DNA from: Caldicellulosiruptor hydrothermalis 108
Lineage (GTDB): Bacteria; Bacillota; Thermoanaerobacteria; Caldicellulosiruptorales; Caldicellulosiruptoraceae
Length of the DNA: 64,000 nt
Assembly (NCBI RefSeq): GCF_000166355.1
Contig: NC_014652.1
Location: 1,772,928 to 1,836,927, forward strand
Direction of reading: 5' to 3'
Below the pieces are notes generated by a model, which was given only the letters and a program-made list of their open reading frames with translations, searched no databases and was not told the DNA's origin. A program made the position numbers and the translations under genes. Numbering within the stretch: position 1 is the stretch's first letter; every line of letters starts with the position of its first letter. Shown here one piece after another: positions 18,168 to 28,533 of this stretch.

Positions 18168-19337
18168 TTAAATTTCTATCTCCCTTGCGCCATCGTCAAT
18201 CTCAAATGTGTAAAAATCTGCTTTGAGACCTGTCTTTGCACAATAGTTTTCCCCTACTTTTCTTACAAACTCTTCTATAGCATCCTTATGAACAATTGAA
18301 ACTGTGCAACCACCAAAACCAGCACCTGTCATTCGTGTACCAATTACACCTTCTATTTTTAGAGCTTCATCAAAAAGTGTATCAAGCTCAAGTCCTGTTA
18401 CCTCATAGTCGCCTCTTAGCGATATATGAGATTGTATCATAAGCTTGCCAAAACCTTCAAGCTCTCCCTTCTGCAAAACATCAATGGATTTTAAAACTCT
18501 GTCGTTTTCGTACACAACATGTCTCACTCTTTTTAGGATTATTTCGTCATCAATTAAATCTTTGTACTTTTCAAACGTCTCAACGTCAAGCTCGCCAAGG
18601 CACGAAATGTTAAGTTCCTTTTTCAAAAGTTCAAGCCCTTTTTCGCACTGAGACCTTCTTTCATTGTATTTTGATTCTGCAAGACTTCTTTTCTTGTTAG
18701 TGTTGCTGATGACAATCTTGTAATCACCAAGTTTTAAAGGTACATACCTGTACTCCATAGTGCGTGTGTTGAGAAAAATGGCATGGTCTTTTTTCCCAAG
18801 ACTTGAAGCAAACTGATCCATAATACCACAGTTTACCCCAACAAACCTGTTCTCAGCCCTCTGACATATAAAGCTAAGTTCAACCTTGTCAATTGGCTTG
18901 TTATTGAATAGGGAGTAAACTGCAATTCCAGTTGCACACTCAATTGCAGCAGATGATGAAAGCCCTGCTCCGTGCGGTACAGTGTCGTGAAAGAGCATGT
19001 CAAGACCTCCAACTTCATATCCTGCCTCTTTCAGCTCTTTTACCACACCAAGTTGATAGTTCCCCCACCTGATATTTTTATACTCATCAATCTTATCGAT
19101 GTCTGCTTCAACAAGCTCTTTTAGGTCTGTTGCATACAAGCAAATTTTTTTGTCGTTTCTTTTTCGAGCAAGAACGGTGGTACCAACATTGAGTGCCGCA
19201 GGGAAAACATACCCACCGTTGTAGTCTGTGTGCTCACCGATTAGGTTTACTCTCCCACTTGAGAAAAAACATCTGATAGGCTCTTTATTTTCGCCATACA
19301 CATCTTTGAACATCTTCAAAAGTTCTTCAATCTTCAT
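18168..19337 (-). CDS. galK: Galactokinase
   Basis: GHMP kinase phosphorylating galactose at C1. 389 aa. GRVNLIGEHTDYNGGYVFPA (about 29-48) is the galactokinase signature, PHGAGLSSSAAIE is the ATP loop, and GTRMTGAGFGGCTV is the C-terminal GHMP motif. The start overlaps the galT stop (ATGA), which implies coupling. Confidence 0.96.
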   Translation of the reverse strand: MKIEELLKMFKDVYGENKEPIRCFFSSGRVNLIGEHTDYNGGYVFPAALNVGTTVLARKRNDKKICLYATDLKELVEADIDKIDEYKNIRWGNYQLGVVKELKEAGYEVGGLDMLFHDTVPHGAGLSSSAAIECATGIAVYSLFNNKPIDKVELSFICQRAENRFVGVNCGIMDQFASSLGKKDHAIFLNTRTMEYRYVPLKLGDYKIVISNTNKKRSLAESKYNERRSQCEKGLELLKKELNISCLGELDVETFEKYKDLIDDEIILKRVRHVVYENDRVLKSIDVLQKGELEGFGKLMIQSHISLRGDYEVTGLELDTLFDEALKIEGVIGTRMTGAGFGGCTVSIVHKDAIEEFVRKVGENYCAKTGLKADFYTFEIDDGAREIEI

Positions 19338-20326
19338 TTACTGCTTCCTCCTTGCATCTTTTGCATAAATCTTTTATAAGCCTGTCTCAGCTCTTCTGCC
19401 TTTTCCTCGGGTGAGGTGGTGTTACACGGTGCCCATGCCCCTGTTTCACTCGACGCATTGAACTTTTGCTTATCTTTTGACCGCATAGGCGGGTAAAACT
19501 CTACATGAAAATGATAAAATCTAGAATAATCCTCATCGACATTGACAGGAAGCTGATGCATACACATCATGTACGGGAACTGATAGTCAAAAAGACTGTC
19601 CAAAGTTCCTGTTGTTTCTTTTAATATCTTTGCAAAGCTGTCTTTTTCTTCTTCTGTAAGGTCAGCAATCGTCCCCACATGTCGTTTTGGAGATATAAAC
19701 ACACCATAAGGATATTCAGTAAAGAAAGGCAGGTATGTTACAAAATGGTCATTTTCTATGATTATTCTCTTTTTAAACTCCATCTCTTCTCTGTCAATCC
19801 TGCAGATTAAACACTCACCATGCTGCTCATAGTGCATCTTAGCACTTTCAAGTTCACGTAAGATTTTTAGTGGTATCCATGAATATCCATATATCTGACC
19901 ATGTGGATGCGGCATTGTGACACCCACTACCTCGCCTCTGTTTTCAAAGATGAATATAAACTTTATGTTTTTATCTTTCTTTAGAGTTTCAAATCTCTCA
20001 ACCCACAGGTCCACAAGCTTTCTTATATGAGAGACCTCAAGCTCGGGCAGTGTTATCGTGTGATTTGGAGAGTATAAAATCACCTCACATTTTCCATATG
20101 CGGGTGCAACCTTATAAAAAGACGTAGCAACATCATCTGGTTGTGGTGGATTTTGCATTAAAGCTGGAAAATCGTTATCATACTCCAAAACATCATAACT
20201 TTCTGGAACTTTGCCAGAGCCAGGACAAAACGGGCACCAGTCTTTGGGCATCTGAGGTCTTTCCTGTCTGTGCGATGCAATCATTACCCAGTCACGCAAA
20301 AGAGGATTCCATCTGAGTTCTGCCAT
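19334..20326 (-). CDS. galT: Galactose-1-phosphate uridylyltransferase
   Basis: Exchanges UMP between UDP-glucose and galactose-1-phosphate. 330 aa, HIT superfamily. Zinc-type CPFCPGSG near residue 31 and the active site MPHPHGQIYGYSW near residue 140 with the nucleophilic His are present. It is first in the gal operon. The 92-bp upstream gap holds the AraC-gene terminator and a GGGGGAG ribosome site; no strong promoter was recognised there. Confidence 0.95.
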   Translation of the reverse strand: MAELRWNPLLRDWVMIASHRQERPQMPKDWCPFCPGSGKVPESYDVLEYDNDFPALMQNPPQPDDVATSFYKVAPAYGKCEVILYSPNHTITLPELEVSHIRKLVDLWVERFETLKKDKNIKFIFIFENRGEVVGVTMPHPHGQIYGYSWIPLKILRELESAKMHYEQHGECLICRIDREEMEFKKRIIIENDHFVTYLPFFTEYPYGVFISPKRHVGTIADLTEEEKDSFAKILKETTGTLDSLFDYQFPYMMCMHQLPVNVDEDYSRFYHFHVEFYPPMRSKDKQKFNASSETGAWAPCNTTSPEEKAEELRQAYKRFMQKMQGGSSK

Positions 20327-20381
20327 TTTTTCTCCCCCACATCAAATAAAATTTTTTCTCCTTTCTTCCTAATTTTCATTC

Positions 20382-20416
20382 TAAAAAAAAAGAAGTGCAA
20401 TTTGAATGCACTTCTT
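20382..20416 (-). terminator. Terminator after the PocR/AraC regulator
   Basis: Minus strand AAGAAGTGCA (20407-20416) pairs with TGCACTTCTT (20390-20399) followed by T9. It separates the regulator from galT. Confidence 0.85.
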
Positions 20417-20418
20417 TT

Positions 20419-21294
20419 CTATGTATTAGCATTTTTTTTAGATGTATCGTAAATATATTTATCTTTCTTGTAATTCATTGGAGACACTCCATACTTTCTT
20501 TTAAACAATCTGCTAAAATAGTTCTGGTCTTCTATTCCTACCATCTTTGAGATTTCTCCAATCGGAAGGTCTGTTGTTTCTATGAGCTCTTTTGATTTTT
20601 TGAGCCTTATATTAATGAGGTATTCCTTGAATGTCACACCAAGCTGCTTTTTAAAAAGATAACTCAAGTAAGTTGGTGACAAGTACACCATTTTAGCCAA
20701 ATCGTCAAGTGTTATCTCTTCCATATAATGATTTTTGATATATTCAATTATCCTTTCAATTGACGAAAGAGAAGAAATTCTTATCATCTCTGAGTCTATA
20801 ATGTATTTTGCCACTATGTGCATCATATCAAGTACACTTTTTAGTTTTTCCTGGTCAATGAAGGTAAGCTTGAAAAAGCTCTCTCTTGCTCTTTGTATAT
20901 CAACTGGCTGACCGTCTAATTTTTTTGCAATTTGTTCCCACATCTTTTCTGATGGCGGCTCTAAAAGAATCTGACCAATAAAAAGTGAACCTATATAGCT
21001 TGTGTTGAAAAACAGGGGAATAACAGCCTCAATAAGCCCCATGTGACATCTGTAAACATGTATACCCTTTTTCTTTTGAGCAGTCTGTGCACCGTTCAAA
21101 TCAGATTCCCTGCACGCTTCACCATTTTTGTAATAGTTTTTCATGATGGTGCAGAACTCGCACGTGCCTTTCTTTTTATTCTCAACCCATTTGTTGTCAG
21201 CTGTCAAAAAGTTTGCTGAGATTCCTGTGATGTAAGAAAAGTTGTCTAAAACCGAAATCAAATCGTCATACTTGATAATCTCTTTAAAATCCAT
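20419..21294 (-). CDS. AraC-family transcriptional regulator with PocR sensor domain
   Basis: 291 aa. The N-terminal about 170 residues form a PocR-type ligand domain, with Cys pairs (CEFC; EACRES; YRCHMGL) as in PocR proteins. The C-terminal about 100 residues are an AraC double HTH (ITLDDLAKMVYLSPTYLSYL; GVTFKEYLINIRLKKSKELI; GISPMNYK-like end). It lies downstream of DUF523 and upstream of galT. Control of the gal operon is suggested by adjacency only. Confidence 0.88.
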   Translation of the reverse strand: MDFKEIIKYDDLISVLDNFSYITGISANFLTADNKWVENKKKGTCEFCTIMKNYYKNGEACRESDLNGAQTAQKKKGIHVYRCHMGLIEAVIPLFFNTSYIGSLFIGQILLEPPSEKMWEQIAKKLDGQPVDIQRARESFFKLTFIDQEKLKSVLDMMHIVAKYIIDSEMIRISSLSSIERIIEYIKNHYMEEITLDDLAKMVYLSPTYLSYLFKKQLGVTFKEYLINIRLKKSKELIETTDLPIGEISKMVGIEDQNYFSRLFKRKYGVSPMNYKKDKYIYDTSKKNANT

Positions 21295-21318
21295 ATCCTT
21301 TTTACACCCTCTATAATC

Positions 21319-21735
21319 TTAATCAATACAGACCACTTTGATACCATTTTGCATGAAAATATCTGCTGTGATGCCACTTCCTTCAGCCAGTTTTCCTGAA
21401 AAGCTTCCATCATAGATTTTGCCACAGCCACAAGAAGGACTTTTAGACTTTAAAAATGCAATTTGTGCACCGAAAAACCTTGCAAGCTTTAAAGCTTCAT
21501 ACGCACCTTTATAAAAATTATCGGTAAAATCCCTACCTGTTATATCTATAACCCTGCCATCTTTTATCTCACAGGGATTTCGTGGTGTTGGAAGTCCACC
21601 AAGCTGTTCAGGACAAATGGGAATAAGAATGTACTCATTTTTCAATCTTTCAACAACTTCTTCTCTCAAATTGTTTGTCCCATCATATTTTGTGTTAAGA
21701 CCTATAAGGCAGCTGCTAATAAGTGCATACCTCAT
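21319..21735 (-). CDS. DUF523 family protein
   Basis: 138-aa Cys-rich protein of unknown function. SSCLIGLNTKYDG (about 7-19), PICPEQLGGLPTPR and LKSKSPSCGCGKIYDG are the DUF523 signatures; the SPSCG site suggests metal or sulfur chemistry. The start overlaps the engB stop by 4 bp, so it is part of the lon-engB unit. Confidence 0.9.
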   Translation of the reverse strand: MRYALISSCLIGLNTKYDGTNNLREEVVERLKNEYILIPICPEQLGGLPTPRNPCEIKDGRVIDITGRDFTDNFYKGAYEALKLARFFGAQIAFLKSKSPSCGCGKIYDGSFSGKLAEGSGITADIFMQNGIKVVCID

Positions 21736-22346
21736 TTTTTACCCTTCTCCTGCAATATTGCCTCTTCCATAAACTTAATTATGGCATACTGGACCTGCTT
21801 TACTCCCATGCCAGACTTGGCAGAAAATTGGTAAAACAGTTCCTTTTCAATCCCCAGTTCTTTTGAAATAAGCTCTGTATTTTTTGCAAGTTCATTATTC
21901 GAAAGTTTATCACACTTTGTTAGTACAATCATAATGGGAATTTCTTTTTTGTCAAAAAAGCCAAGCATAATTTTATCATCTTCTGTGGGAAGATGTCTTG
22001 AATCTAAAAGCAAAACAGAAAGTTTTAGCTCCTGCCTTTCAAGCAGGTACTCCTCAATCATTGTTCTCCATCTTCGTTTTTCCTCTTTTGAAACCTCAGC
22101 ATAACCATAACCTGGAAGATCCACAACCCTGAACTTGTTGTCTATATTGAAAAAATTGATTGTTCGGGTTTTACCCGGGGTTGACCCAACCTTTGCAAGC
22201 TTGTCTTTGAACACGGCATTTATAAAAGAAGATTTCCCCACGTTTGACCTTCCGCATATGCACATCTCTGGCATTTTAATCGGCGGATAGTCTTCTTTTT
22301 TCACAGCAACCTTTTCAAGCCTTGCATTGGAAAGATTGATTTTCAA
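21732..22346 (-). CDS. engB: Ribosome biogenesis GTPase YsxC/EngB
   Basis: Small GTPase for 50S assembly, about 204 aa. G1 GRSNVGKSSFINAV, G3 DLPGYGYAEVSK and G4 TKCDKLS are visible. A GTG at 22358 is open, but GGGGGTGA lies directly on it; the same site is 8 nt before a TTG at 22346, which I prefer. It follows lon, as in Bacillus. Confidence 0.93.
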   Translation of the reverse strand: MKINLSNARLEKVAVKKEDYPPIKMPEMCICGRSNVGKSSFINAVFKDKLAKVGSTPGKTRTINFFNIDNKFRVVDLPGYGYAEVSKEEKRRWRTMIEEYLLERQELKLSVLLLDSRHLPTEDDKIMLGFFDKKEIPIMIVLTKCDKLSNNELAKNTELISKELGIEKELFYQFSAKSGMGVKQVQYAIIKFMEEAILQEKGKK

Positions 22347-22363
22347 ATTAGCTTTCACCCCCT

Positions 22364-24691
22364 TTACTTTACAATTGCAATATCAAATACCTCATCAATT
22401 GTCTTTACAAATATAAAGTTCATATCTTTCTTCACATAGTCTTCAAGTTCATCCACATCCTTTTTGTTTTCAAAAGGCAGGATTACATTTTTAATACCCA
22501 TTCTTTTTGCTGCTAAAACCTTCTCTTTTACCCCGCCAATTGGAAGTACCCTGCCGCTTAAAGTAATCTCACCTGTCATGGCAATATCGTATCTAACCTT
22601 TCTCTGTGACAGTGCCGAAACCATTGCAGTTGCCATTGTCACTCCGGCAGACGGCCCATCTTTTGGAATAGCACCTTCTGGAACATGAATGTGAATATCA
22701 CACTCTTTATAAAAGTTTTCGTCAATCCCAAGATCCTTTGCCCTTGACCTTATAATGCTCACTGCAGCCTTTGCTGACTCTTTCATGACATCTCCAAGCT
22801 GGCCTGTGAGCTCCAATTTGCCACTCCCTGGCATCACAAGCGCTTCGACATAGAGTGTCTCACCGCCAAAAGGTGTCCATGCAAGGCCTGTTACAATTCC
22901 AACCCTGTCTTGTTCAATCAGCTCATCTCTTCTGTACTTTCGCACACCTAAATACTTTTCCAAATTTTTTTGAGTGACTCTTACCATTTTCTTGTTTTCT
23001 TCTAAAATCTCTTTGGCAACTCGTCGGCAAAGCCTTGCAATTTCTCTTTCTAAGTTTCTAACACCAGATTCACGCGTGTAGAATGTTATTATATCCCTAA
23101 TAGCTTCTGTTTCACATCTTAGCTGAGATTTTTTGAGCCCGTTTTGTTCCATCTGCTTGGGCAAAAGATACCTTCTTGCAATCTCAAGCTTTTCTTCTTC
23201 AGTATAACCTGTAATCTCAATCACTTCAAGCCTGTCAAGTAAAGGTCTTGGGATTGTCTCAAGTGTGTTTGCTGTTGCAATAAACATTACCTCAGATAAA
23301 TCAAACGGAATTTCAATATAATGGTCTCGGAACGCAAAGTTCTGTTCACTGTCCAAGACCTCTAAAAGCGCAGATGCAGGGTCACCTCTAAAATCGTGCG
23401 ACATCTTGTCAATCTCATCCAAAAGTATAAGAGGGTTTTTTGTTTTTGCCTGACGAAGAGCATAAATAATTCTTCCTGGCATTGCTCCAACGTAGGTTTT
23501 CCTGTGTCCTCGTATCTCTGCTTCATCACGAAGACCACCAAGTGAAATTCTTACATAATTTCTGTTAAGTGCACGTGCTATCGACTTTGCAATTGATGTC
23601 TTCCCAACACCAGGTGGCCCCACCAGACACAAAATAGGTCCTTTCATGTCGTTTTTTAGTTTCCTTACAGCAATATACTCAAGTATCCTTTCTTTTACTT
23701 TTGTAAGCCCATAGTGGTCTTCATCAAGCACCTTTTTGACCACATTTATATCAATTTTCTCATCACTTCTTACATTCCATGGAAGGTCAACAATCCAGTC
23801 GAGGTACGTTCTTATAACCCCAACCTCGGGCGAGTTTGGCGGCAATTTCTCAAGCCTGTCTATTTCTTTGAACACCTTTTGAAGACTTTCTTCACTCAAT
23901 CCTATCTTCTTTATCTGTTCTCTATATTCCTGGGCTTCAGAAAAAAGACTGTCTTTTTCCCCAAGTTCGCTCTGGATTGCCTTTAGTTGTTCTCTCAGAT
24001 AATACTCTTTTTGTGTTTTATCAATCTGTTTTTTCACCTTGATAGCAATTTTTCTTTCAATTTCAATTATCTCTTTTTCCTTTAGTATCATCTCATATAG
24101 CTTTGCAAGTCTTTCTTTCAAGTCAACCTTCTCAAGTAAAAGCTGTTTATCTTCAAGCTTGACAACAACATTTGCGGCTATAACATCTGCAAGCTGGTCA
24201 GGGCTTTGAATTGTAGTGACAGACAAAATAGCATCAGGGGGAATTTTGTTTGTAAGTCTTGCAAACTCTTCAAATGCTCCAACCACATTTCTTATTAGTG
24301 CCTCTAATTCAGGGTCATCTTCTAACTTAATTTCATTTTCTTTATACTCTTCGACCTCAACCAAAAAATATGGGTCTGTTGATAAATATCTTATTACCCG
24401 TGCTCTGTAAAGACCTTCAACAAGTATCCTTGAAGTCTCGCTTGGCAGTTTTAACATCTGCTTTACCTTTGCAACTGTGCCAAATTGATACATATCATCC
24501 GGTGTTGGTTCTTCTTGTTTTGGATCTTTTTGAGAAAGAAGCAAAACAAGCTGGTCGTTTTCCATAGCTTGTTCTAATGCCTTAAGGGAAATCTGTCTTC
24601 CAACATCAAAGTGAAGCATCATGTATGGAAAAACCACAAGCCCACGCAGAGGAATCACTGGTATTGTTCTTGTAGATACTGTGCTGCTCAA
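22364..24691 (-). CDS. lon: ATP-dependent protease Lon (LonA)
   Basis: Cytosolic AAA+ Ser-Lys protease that degrades damaged and regulatory proteins. 775 aa. N-terminal substrate domain from about 10 to 200, coiled linker, AAA+ module with Walker [16 protein letters not shown] (about 354-368) and Walker B DEIDKM, then protease domain with [13 protein letters not shown] (Ser in the catalytic dyad). Start is TTG at 24691 with GGAGG 10 nt upstream. No CIRCE element was found upstream. Confidence 0.97.
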   Translation of the reverse strand: MSSTVSTRTIPVIPLRGLVVFPYMMLHFDVGRQISLKALEQAMENDQLVLLLSQKDPKQEEPTPDDMYQFGTVAKVKQMLKLPSETSRILVEGLYRARVIRYLSTDPYFLVEVEEYKENEIKLEDDPELEALIRNVVGAFEEFARLTNKIPPDAILSVTTIQSPDQLADVIAANVVVKLEDKQLLLEKVDLKERLAKLYEMILKEKEIIEIERKIAIKVKKQIDKTQKEYYLREQLKAIQSELGEKDSLFSEAQEYREQIKKIGLSEESLQKVFKEIDRLEKLPPNSPEVGVIRTYLDWIVDLPWNVRSDEKIDINVVKKVLDEDHYGLTKVKERILEYIAVRKLKNDMKGPILCLVGPPGVGKTSIAKSIARALNRNYVRISLGGLRDEAEIRGHRKTYVGAMPGRIIYALRQAKTKNPLILLDEIDKMSHDFRGDPASALLEVLDSEQNFAFRDHYIEIPFDLSEVMFIATANTLETIPRPLLDRLEVIEITGYTEEEKLEIARRYLLPKQMEQNGLKKSQLRCETEAIRDIITFYTRESGVRNLEREIARLCRRVAKEILEENKKMVRVTQKNLEKYLGVRKYRRDELIEQDRVGIVTGLAWTPFGGETLYVEALVMPGSGKLELTGQLGDVMKESAKAAVSIIRSRAKDLGIDENFYKECDIHIHVPEGAIPKDGPSAGVTMATAMVSALSQRKVRYDIAMTGEITLSGRVLPIGGVKEKVLAAKRMGIKNVILPFENKKDVDELEDYVKKDMNFIFVKTIDEVFDIAIVK

Positions 24692-24773
24692 ATTTTATCT
24701 GCCTCCGTTTTTATAATTTTACTTCTGGGTGTATAATTATATTAAAAACTCTTCAAAGGAGCTAATTGCTAAG

Positions 24774-25337
24774 ATGGAAAACTTGATAGACAAACTCATT
24801 CAAAATCCTATTATACCAGCTATAAGAGACAAAGCAATACTTGAATATGCAATAAATTCTGAGTGCAAAATCATTTTTCTTCTTCACTCTTCTATTTTAA
24901 CCATAAAAGATGAAATTAATATGATAAAACAGAAAAACAAAATAGTTTTCGTCCACATAGACCTAATTGAAGGTGTGGGAAAAGACGAAAAAGGGATTGA
25001 GTTTGTGATAAACTGCGGTGCTGATGGTATTATATCAACAAGGCAAAACTTAATCAACCATGCTGCTTCTCTTTCTATACCTTGCGTTCAAAGAATATTT
25101 TTGATAGACTCACAGTCCATAACATCCGGTCTTAAGATAATTGAAAACTCTAAGCCAACACTAATTGAGGTATTGCCAGGTGTAATACCAAAAGCAATAC
25201 AAAGGCTGGCTGTCTCAACCTCAGTCCCGATCATTGCAGGCGGGATGATTGAGACAAAAGAAGAGGTAATCCAGGCTCTGTCATCAGGAGCTGTAGCAAT
25301 CTCAACAAGCAAACCTACCCTCTTTTCAATCATATGA
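24774..25337 (+). CDS. glpP: Glycerol-3-phosphate-responsive antiterminator GlpP
   Basis: RNA-binding antiterminator that, with glycerol-3-phosphate, allows transcription past leader terminators of glp genes. From the ATG at 24774 (AAAGGAG upstream) it is 187 aa. A TIM-barrel-like pattern is evident: VHIDLIEGVGKDEKGIEF, GADGIISTRQNLI, IEVLPGVIPK and PIIAGGMIETKEEV with the phosphate-binding GG. It converges on the DUF1667 gene and overlaps its 3' end by 12 bp. The likely target is the leader at 28468-28510. Confidence 0.92.
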   Translation: MENLIDKLIQNPIIPAIRDKAILEYAINSECKIIFLLHSSILTIKDEINMIKQKNKIVFVHIDLIEGVGKDEKGIEFVINCGADGIISTRQNLINHAASLSIPCVQRIFLIDSQSITSGLKIIENSKPTLIEVLPGVIPKAIQRLAVSTSVPIIAGGMIETKEEVIQALSSGAVAISTSKPTLFSII

Positions 25338-25703
25338 TGAGTCTTTTTTGCCAACCCTTCTTGTTGCAATAACATCAGCACCAGTATCAAGAATATTTTT
25401 CACAATCACACTTCCTATCTCAACTGGTGCTAATACTTCTATGCCTTTTAAGATTGAGATAGCTTCAAAAATCTTCTCCTTAGGAATAGGTAGGTTAGTT
25501 CGAACAGGCACAAAATCTATCTCACCATTTTTAACATGGACTGTGGTTGTAAGAATTCTTTTAGGGTTTATAAACTCTTCTTTTGCCCACTCAAGCCCTC
25601 TTTTGCACCCAAATCCGGCAAACTCAAAAGTATCACCTTGTGCCTTTTTTTTAATCGTGCAGCCTCTCGGACAAAGAATGCATGTGACTTTACTTTTCTG
25701 CAT
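25326..25703 (-). CDS. DUF1667 protein (third gene of GlpA-like operon)
   Basis: 125 aa. Four Cys in the first 40 residues (CILCPRGC and FGCKRG) look like an iron-sulfur or metal site. DUF1667 proteins usually follow a GlpA-like dehydrogenase and an FAD/NAD oxidoreductase, as here, and probably act as the small electron-transfer subunit. Starts 28 bp after the oxidoreductase. Confidence 0.88.
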   Translation of the reverse strand: MQKSKVTCILCPRGCTIKKKAQGDTFEFAGFGCKRGLEWAKEEFINPKRILTTTVHVKNGEIDFVPVRTNLPIPKEKIFEAISILKGIEVLAPVEIGSVIVKNILDTGADVIATRRVGKKDSSYD

Positions 25704-25730
25704 CTTGGCTTCTTCTCTCCTTTTTAGTCT

Positions 25731-26993
25731 TTAAATGTTTTGCAATCTTATCACAATATCATTAGAAAAATCCAGCTGAGAGAGAATCTTTTGTGAAATT
25801 TCTATACTCTCCATCTCACCAGGTGTTAGAATGCTTTTTTTGATCTCAATAAGAATTTTGCCTGCATTGGAAATAGTCACAATAGCATCTTTATAGAAAT
25901 TATCTACCCTAAATCTGAGAACAAAGGGCTGGACAAAGTTCTTGTTTAGCTTTTGCGGCACAACATATCTTATACCCTCTTTTGCCATTATATTTATATG
26001 AATGTTATTTTCAAAAAGCTCAGGGTGCTGAGAATATATTGCAGCATACCTTCCTGCTGTCTGTGCCTCTAATGTAACATTGTCAACAAGGTCATGAACA
26101 TGAAGAACATTTCCACAGGCAAATATACCTTTTTGCGAGGTTGAAAATGTATTGTCAACAACTGGACCTCCTGTTCTCATATCAAGAACAACTCCAGCTT
26201 TTTTACTCAGTTCATTTTCAGGTATCAGCCCCACAGAAAATAGCACAGTGTCGCATTCGATAAACCTTTCTGTTGACGGAATTTCTTGCAGCTGAGAGTC
26301 CACCTTTGCAATTGTAACACCTTCAACTCTATACTTTCCGTGAATTTTGACAAGTTTGTGAGATAAAAGAAGAGGTATCCCAAAATCATCTAAGCATTGA
26401 ACAATGTTTCTTCTTAGCCCTGTAGAGTAGGGCATTATCTCCACCACTGCCTTTACCTCTATCCCTTCTAAAGTAAGACGTCTTGCCATGATAAGACCTA
26501 TATCCCCAGACCCAACAATTACCGCTTTTTTGCCAATCCTGTACCCTTCAATGTTTATAAACCTCTGAGCCTGACCTGCTGTGAAAATCCCCGCAGGTCT
26601 TGTTCCAGGTGTTATTATAGCACCTCTTGTTCTTTCTCTACATCCCATTGCAAGCACAATTGAATCTGCTTTTATCCTCTTAAGCCCTTTTTTATTGACA
26701 GCTACTATTTCCTTTTCTGGAGTTATGTCTATCACATGAGTTTCGGTAAGATACTCTATCCGATTTTCTACTACCTGCTCAACAAATCTGTGGGCATACT
26801 CAGGCCCTGTTAGTTCTTCCTTGAAATAGTGAAGTCCAAAGCCAGGATGAATACACTGGTTTAAAATCCCTCCTAAAAACTTGTCTCTCTCTATGATCAG
26901 CACTTTTTTATCATCCAAGCTCTTAAAACTTTCTAAAGCAGCCGCAAGCCCGGCTGGCCCACCACCTATGACAACTACTTTATATTTTTCCAT
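25731..26993 (-). CDS. FAD/NAD-dependent oxidoreductase
   Basis: 420 aa, pyridine-nucleotide disulfide oxidoreductase class. FAD motif VVIGGGPAGLAAALES at 6-21, NAD motif VIVGSGDIGLIMARRL at about 158-173, and a C-terminal FACGNVLHVHDLVDNV. There is no CxxC redox disulfide. Positioned between the GlpA-like and DUF1667 genes, it likely passes electrons from glycerol-3-phosphate oxidation to NAD or another carrier. Starts within a few bases of the upstream stop. Confidence 0.88.
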   Translation of the reverse strand: MEKYKVVVIGGGPAGLAAALESFKSLDDKKVLIIERDKFLGGILNQCIHPGFGLHYFKEELTGPEYAHRFVEQVVENRIEYLTETHVIDITPEKEIVAVNKKGLKRIKADSIVLAMGCRERTRGAIITPGTRPAGIFTAGQAQRFINIEGYRIGKKAVIVGSGDIGLIMARRLTLEGIEVKAVVEIMPYSTGLRRNIVQCLDDFGIPLLLSHKLVKIHGKYRVEGVTIAKVDSQLQEIPSTERFIECDTVLFSVGLIPENELSKKAGVVLDMRTGGPVVDNTFSTSQKGIFACGNVLHVHDLVDNVTLEAQTAGRYAAIYSQHPELFENNIHINIMAKEGIRYVVPQKLNKNFVQPFVLRFRVDNFYKDAIVTISNAGKILIEIKKSILTPGEMESIEISQKILSQLDFSNDIVIRLQNI

Positions 26994-26994
26994 C

Positions 26995-28434
26995 TCAGTC
27001 TTCCCACCTTTTCTCGGTCAGAATATAAGAGTTTTTCCCAAACTTTGTTATTTGAGTTTTGTCAATTTTTAGCTCCCTTGAAAGTATATCCATCACACGA
27101 GGTAGACAAAAACCGCCCTGGCACCTTCCCATCCCAGCTCTTATTCTTCTTTTGATGCTATCTAACGTCTTTGCCCCTCTTTTTATTGCCTCAACTATCT
27201 CATATTCAGACACAAGCTCACACCTGCACACAATGTTTCCAAAGCTCGGATGAAGTTTTATCATCTCCTCTCTTTCTTCATCAGAAAGTTCTGAAAACCT
27301 TTTTATATCTTTTCTATAAGGATTAAAATTAAGATTTCTTTTCGCGTTTAGCTTATCGCTAACCAGTTCAGCGATATACTTTCCTATTGCCAACGATGCG
27401 GTAAGACCTGGTGATTCAATTCCCGCAACGTTTATAAAGTTTTTGACATCTTCGTCTTCTTCAATGATAAAGTCATGAGTATCCGGTGTTGCTCTGATTC
27501 CCGAAAAGATTGTTATTACATCTCTCTTGCTCAGGCTTGGCAATACTTTCCTTGCCTTTTCAAATACCTCATCAAGCCCTTCTTGGGTTGTAGCTGTGTC
27601 ATCCTTGCTATCTATATACTCAGAGTTTGGTCCAACAAGTACATTTCCATCTACAGTCGGGGTTACTAAGATTCCTTTTCCTTTTTCTGTGGGCACCTGA
27701 AAAATGACTCTGGCAACCGGCATTTTCTGTGGTTTGTCTAAGATGTAGTACTGTCCCCGTCTCGGATATATTTTGAAAAGCCTTGCTCCTGCCATTTTAC
27801 TTATTTCATCTGCATGCACTCCTGCACAGTTTATTAAAACCTTGGTTTTTACAAAGCGGCTGTCCGCTGAATGAACCACAAAATAGTCTCCATCTTTTTC
27901 TATTTTGCAGACTTCAAAGCTGAATATCACATCTGCTCCATTTTGAATAGCATTTTCAAAAAGGGCGACTGTTAATTTATACGGATTTGTAATTCCAGAG
28001 TATGGAGCAAAAAGTGCTGCTTTTATGTTTCTGCTCAAATTCGGCTCATTTTCAAAAACCCACTCTTGACTTTTTATCTCAAGTCCTTTAACACCATTTC
28101 TTTTCCCTCTTTGCAAAAGTTCTTCCAATACATTTATCTCATAATCATCAAACGCAACCACAAGCGAACCAATCATCTTATACTCAACATCAAGTTCATT
28201 GCAAATATCTGCAAATATATTGTTCCCCTCAACATTGAATCTTGCCTTTTTGGTTCCCTCAATTGGGTCATAACCTGCGTGCACTATTCCAGAGTTTGCT
28301 TTGGACGCACCTTCTGCAACATCTTCCATCTTCTCAAGGCTACATACCTTTAATCTGTAACGTGTTAGCTCTCTTAAAATTGACATGCCAACAACTCCTG
28401 CTCCTATTACAGCAACATCATAAATTCTGCTCAT
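26995..28434 (-). CDS. glpA: GlpA-like FAD-dependent glycerol-3-phosphate dehydrogenase with BFD domain
   Basis: About 479 aa. FAD-binding VIGAGVVGMSILREL near the N-terminus, DAO-type oxidase fold (NSGIVHAGYDP; GIRATPDTHDFIIEED), and a C-terminal [2Fe-2S] BFD-like domain with four Cys (IVCRCE and GRCQGGFC). I start it at the ATG at 28434 after AGGGTGAT; an upstream in-frame start at 28476 would lie inside a terminator stem. Oxidation of glycerol-3-phosphate is inferred from family and from glpP nearby; other 2-hydroxyacid substrates are possible. Confidence 0.85.
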   Translation of the reverse strand: MSRIYDVAVIGAGVVGMSILRELTRYRLKVCSLEKMEDVAEGASKANSGIVHAGYDPIEGTKKARFNVEGNNIFADICNELDVEYKMIGSLVVAFDDYEINVLEELLQRGKRNGVKGLEIKSQEWVFENEPNLSRNIKAALFAPYSGITNPYKLTVALFENAIQNGADVIFSFEVCKIEKDGDYFVVHSADSRFVKTKVLINCAGVHADEISKMAGARLFKIYPRRGQYYILDKPQKMPVARVIFQVPTEKGKGILVTPTVDGNVLVGPNSEYIDSKDDTATTQEGLDEVFEKARKVLPSLSKRDVITIFSGIRATPDTHDFIIEEDEDVKNFINVAGIESPGLTASLAIGKYIAELVSDKLNAKRNLNFNPYRKDIKRFSELSDEEREEMIKLHPSFGNIVCRCELVSEYEIVEAIKRGAKTLDSIKRRIRAGMGRCQGGFCLPRVMDILSRELKIDKTQITKFGKNSYILTEKRWED

Positions 28435-28467
28435 ATTATCACCCTTTTCAAAATATGGTAAATAAAA

Positions 28468-28510
28468 AGCCTGCAAATAGCCCCTTTTTGAAAGAAGCTA
28501 TTTGCAGGCT
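28468..28510 (-). terminator. Leader terminator of the GlpA-like operon (GlpP target candidate)
   Basis: A perfect 14-bp stem, AGCCTGCAAATAGC with GCTATTTGCAGGCT, has a 15-nt loop and is followed by TTTTTATTT on the minus strand. It lies between a promoter and the start codon, so transcription must pass it to reach the operon. Confidence 0.85.
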
Positions 28511-28533
28511 CTCCACATCTCTTGCCAAGCTTT

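Noticed and set aside
24692-24773. CIRCE heat-shock operator before lon
   Set aside because: No TTAGCACTC-N9-GAGTGCTAA or close variant in the intergenic region.
25088-25390. 100-aa minus-strand frame opposite glpP
   Set aside because: It overlaps glpP and the DUF1667 3' end almost completely and has no motif.
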